Assembly: GCA_020054325.1 (NCBI GenBank)
Contig: JAGVLG010000053.1
Coordinates: 1 to 35,322, forward strand
Length of the DNA stretch: 35,322 bases
Origin: Gammaproteobacteria bacterium
GTDB lineage: Bacteria; Pseudomonadota; Gammaproteobacteria; UBA6186; Azoamicaceae
Direction: 5' to 3'
Under the pieces are notes generated by a model. It was not told where the DNA came from, did no database searches, and saw nothing but the letters and a program-made list of their open reading frames with translations. The position numbers and the translations under genes are program-made. Shown here piece after piece: positions 34,959 through 35,322 of this stretch (positions are counted from its first letter, which is position 1; every line of letters begins with the position of its first letter).

Positions 34959-35322
34959 TTAACCAGCAGCTCTTGAACCATCAGTATTACTATCTACTTC
35001 GAGAACCTCTTCAAGATCTTCTTCAACATAGTAATCTTCATTATCACTGTTCTTGAAAGATTTACGATCATCTTTTTCTTTAATCAAAGGTGATACTTCA
35101 GTGATTGCTAATTTTTGCTGGAATATTAAATTACGAATTACTGCATCGTTGAAACGAAATGCATTATCTAATTCATCTACTGCTTCTTGATTACATTCAA
35201 CATTCATTAAAATATAATGTGCTTTATGCAACTTATTAATTGGATAAGCCAATTGGCGTCGACCCCAATCTTCTAAGCGATGGATTTTGCCAGATTTTGA
35301 TTCAATAATTCCACGATAACGA
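34959..35322 (-). CDS. rpsF: 30S ribosomal protein S6, N-terminus beyond window
   Basis: S6 pairs with S18 in the small subunit. The frame enters from the right edge as [20 protein letters not shown] and continues [20 protein letters not shown], the typical S6 core; about 25 N-terminal residues are missing. The TTG at 35252 is an internal leucine, not a start. The acidic tail ([20 protein letters not shown]) is long. It is the first visible gene of the operon. Confidence 0.95.
   Translation of the reverse strand, partial: RYRGIIESKSGKIHRLEDWGRRQLAYPINKLHKAHYILMNVECNQEAVDELDNAFRFNDAVIRNLIFQQKLAITEVSPLIKEKDDRKSFKNSDNEDYYVEEDLEEVLEVDSNTDGSRAAG

Overview
The window looks like a chromosome segment of a host-associated gammaproteobacterium of the Legionellales/Coxiella type; Candidatus Berkiella or a relative would fit, but the sequence alone does not fix the genus. 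Reasons: AT-rich DNA, the gltA / sdhCDAB and rpsF-rpsR-rplI-dnaB-alr gene orders, a mini-intein in DnaB (I recall one in Coxiella burnetii DnaB), an ankyrin-type protein of the sort Legionellales export, a UhpC-type sugar-phosphate importer, and several unknown proteins with hydrophobic segments. No tRNA, rRNA, CRISPR array or intact insertion sequence was seen. No gene-free stretch exceeds 300 bases; the longest is 20737-20996.

Region 1 (1-6800), central metabolism with inserted accessory genes. sdhCDAB lies on the minus strand, with sdhB cut by the window edge, and gltA diverges from it. An unknown gene sits between gltA and sdhC. An ankyrin-type protein follows gltA, then the relic of a RelBE-like toxin-antitoxin pair with a frameshifted antitoxin and an internally deleted toxin.

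Region 2 (6800-16400), transport and housekeeping. ald and a UhpC-like hexose-phosphate antiporter form a minus-strand pair. pgi, nhaA and pcnB follow as minus-strand genes. A small exported protein and two tandem type IV pilin-like genes lie on the plus strand, and an APC-family amino acid transporter overlaps the second pilin tail to tail. UhpC plus Pgi would bring host glucose-6-phosphate straight into central carbon metabolism. Ald would turn alanine into pyruvate.

Region 3 (16380-24600). A 142-bp MITE-like inverted repeat precedes an RND efflux pump and its adaptor, with no outer-membrane channel gene. A lysine 2,3-aminomutase family radical-SAM enzyme and a PAS-PAS-GAF-GGDEF-EAL signalling protein with a degenerate GGDEF site follow.

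Region 4 (24600-30000), the least explained part. Five unknown minus-strand genes include two adjacent paralogues, each with a two-helix hydrophobic hairpin, and a further hydrophobic protein. They are flanked by an AAA/DUF4143 ATPase preceded by a 17-bp hairpin. This is the best place to look for an undescribed system, most plausibly membrane-inserting, host-directed proteins, but that is inference.

Region 5 (30000-35322). A pirin with a clear signal peptide is followed by the minus-strand operon rpsF-rpsR-rplI-dnaB-alr. DnaB is interrupted by a 151-residue mini-intein without a homing endonuclease. A 136-bp palindromic repeat separates rplI from dnaB.
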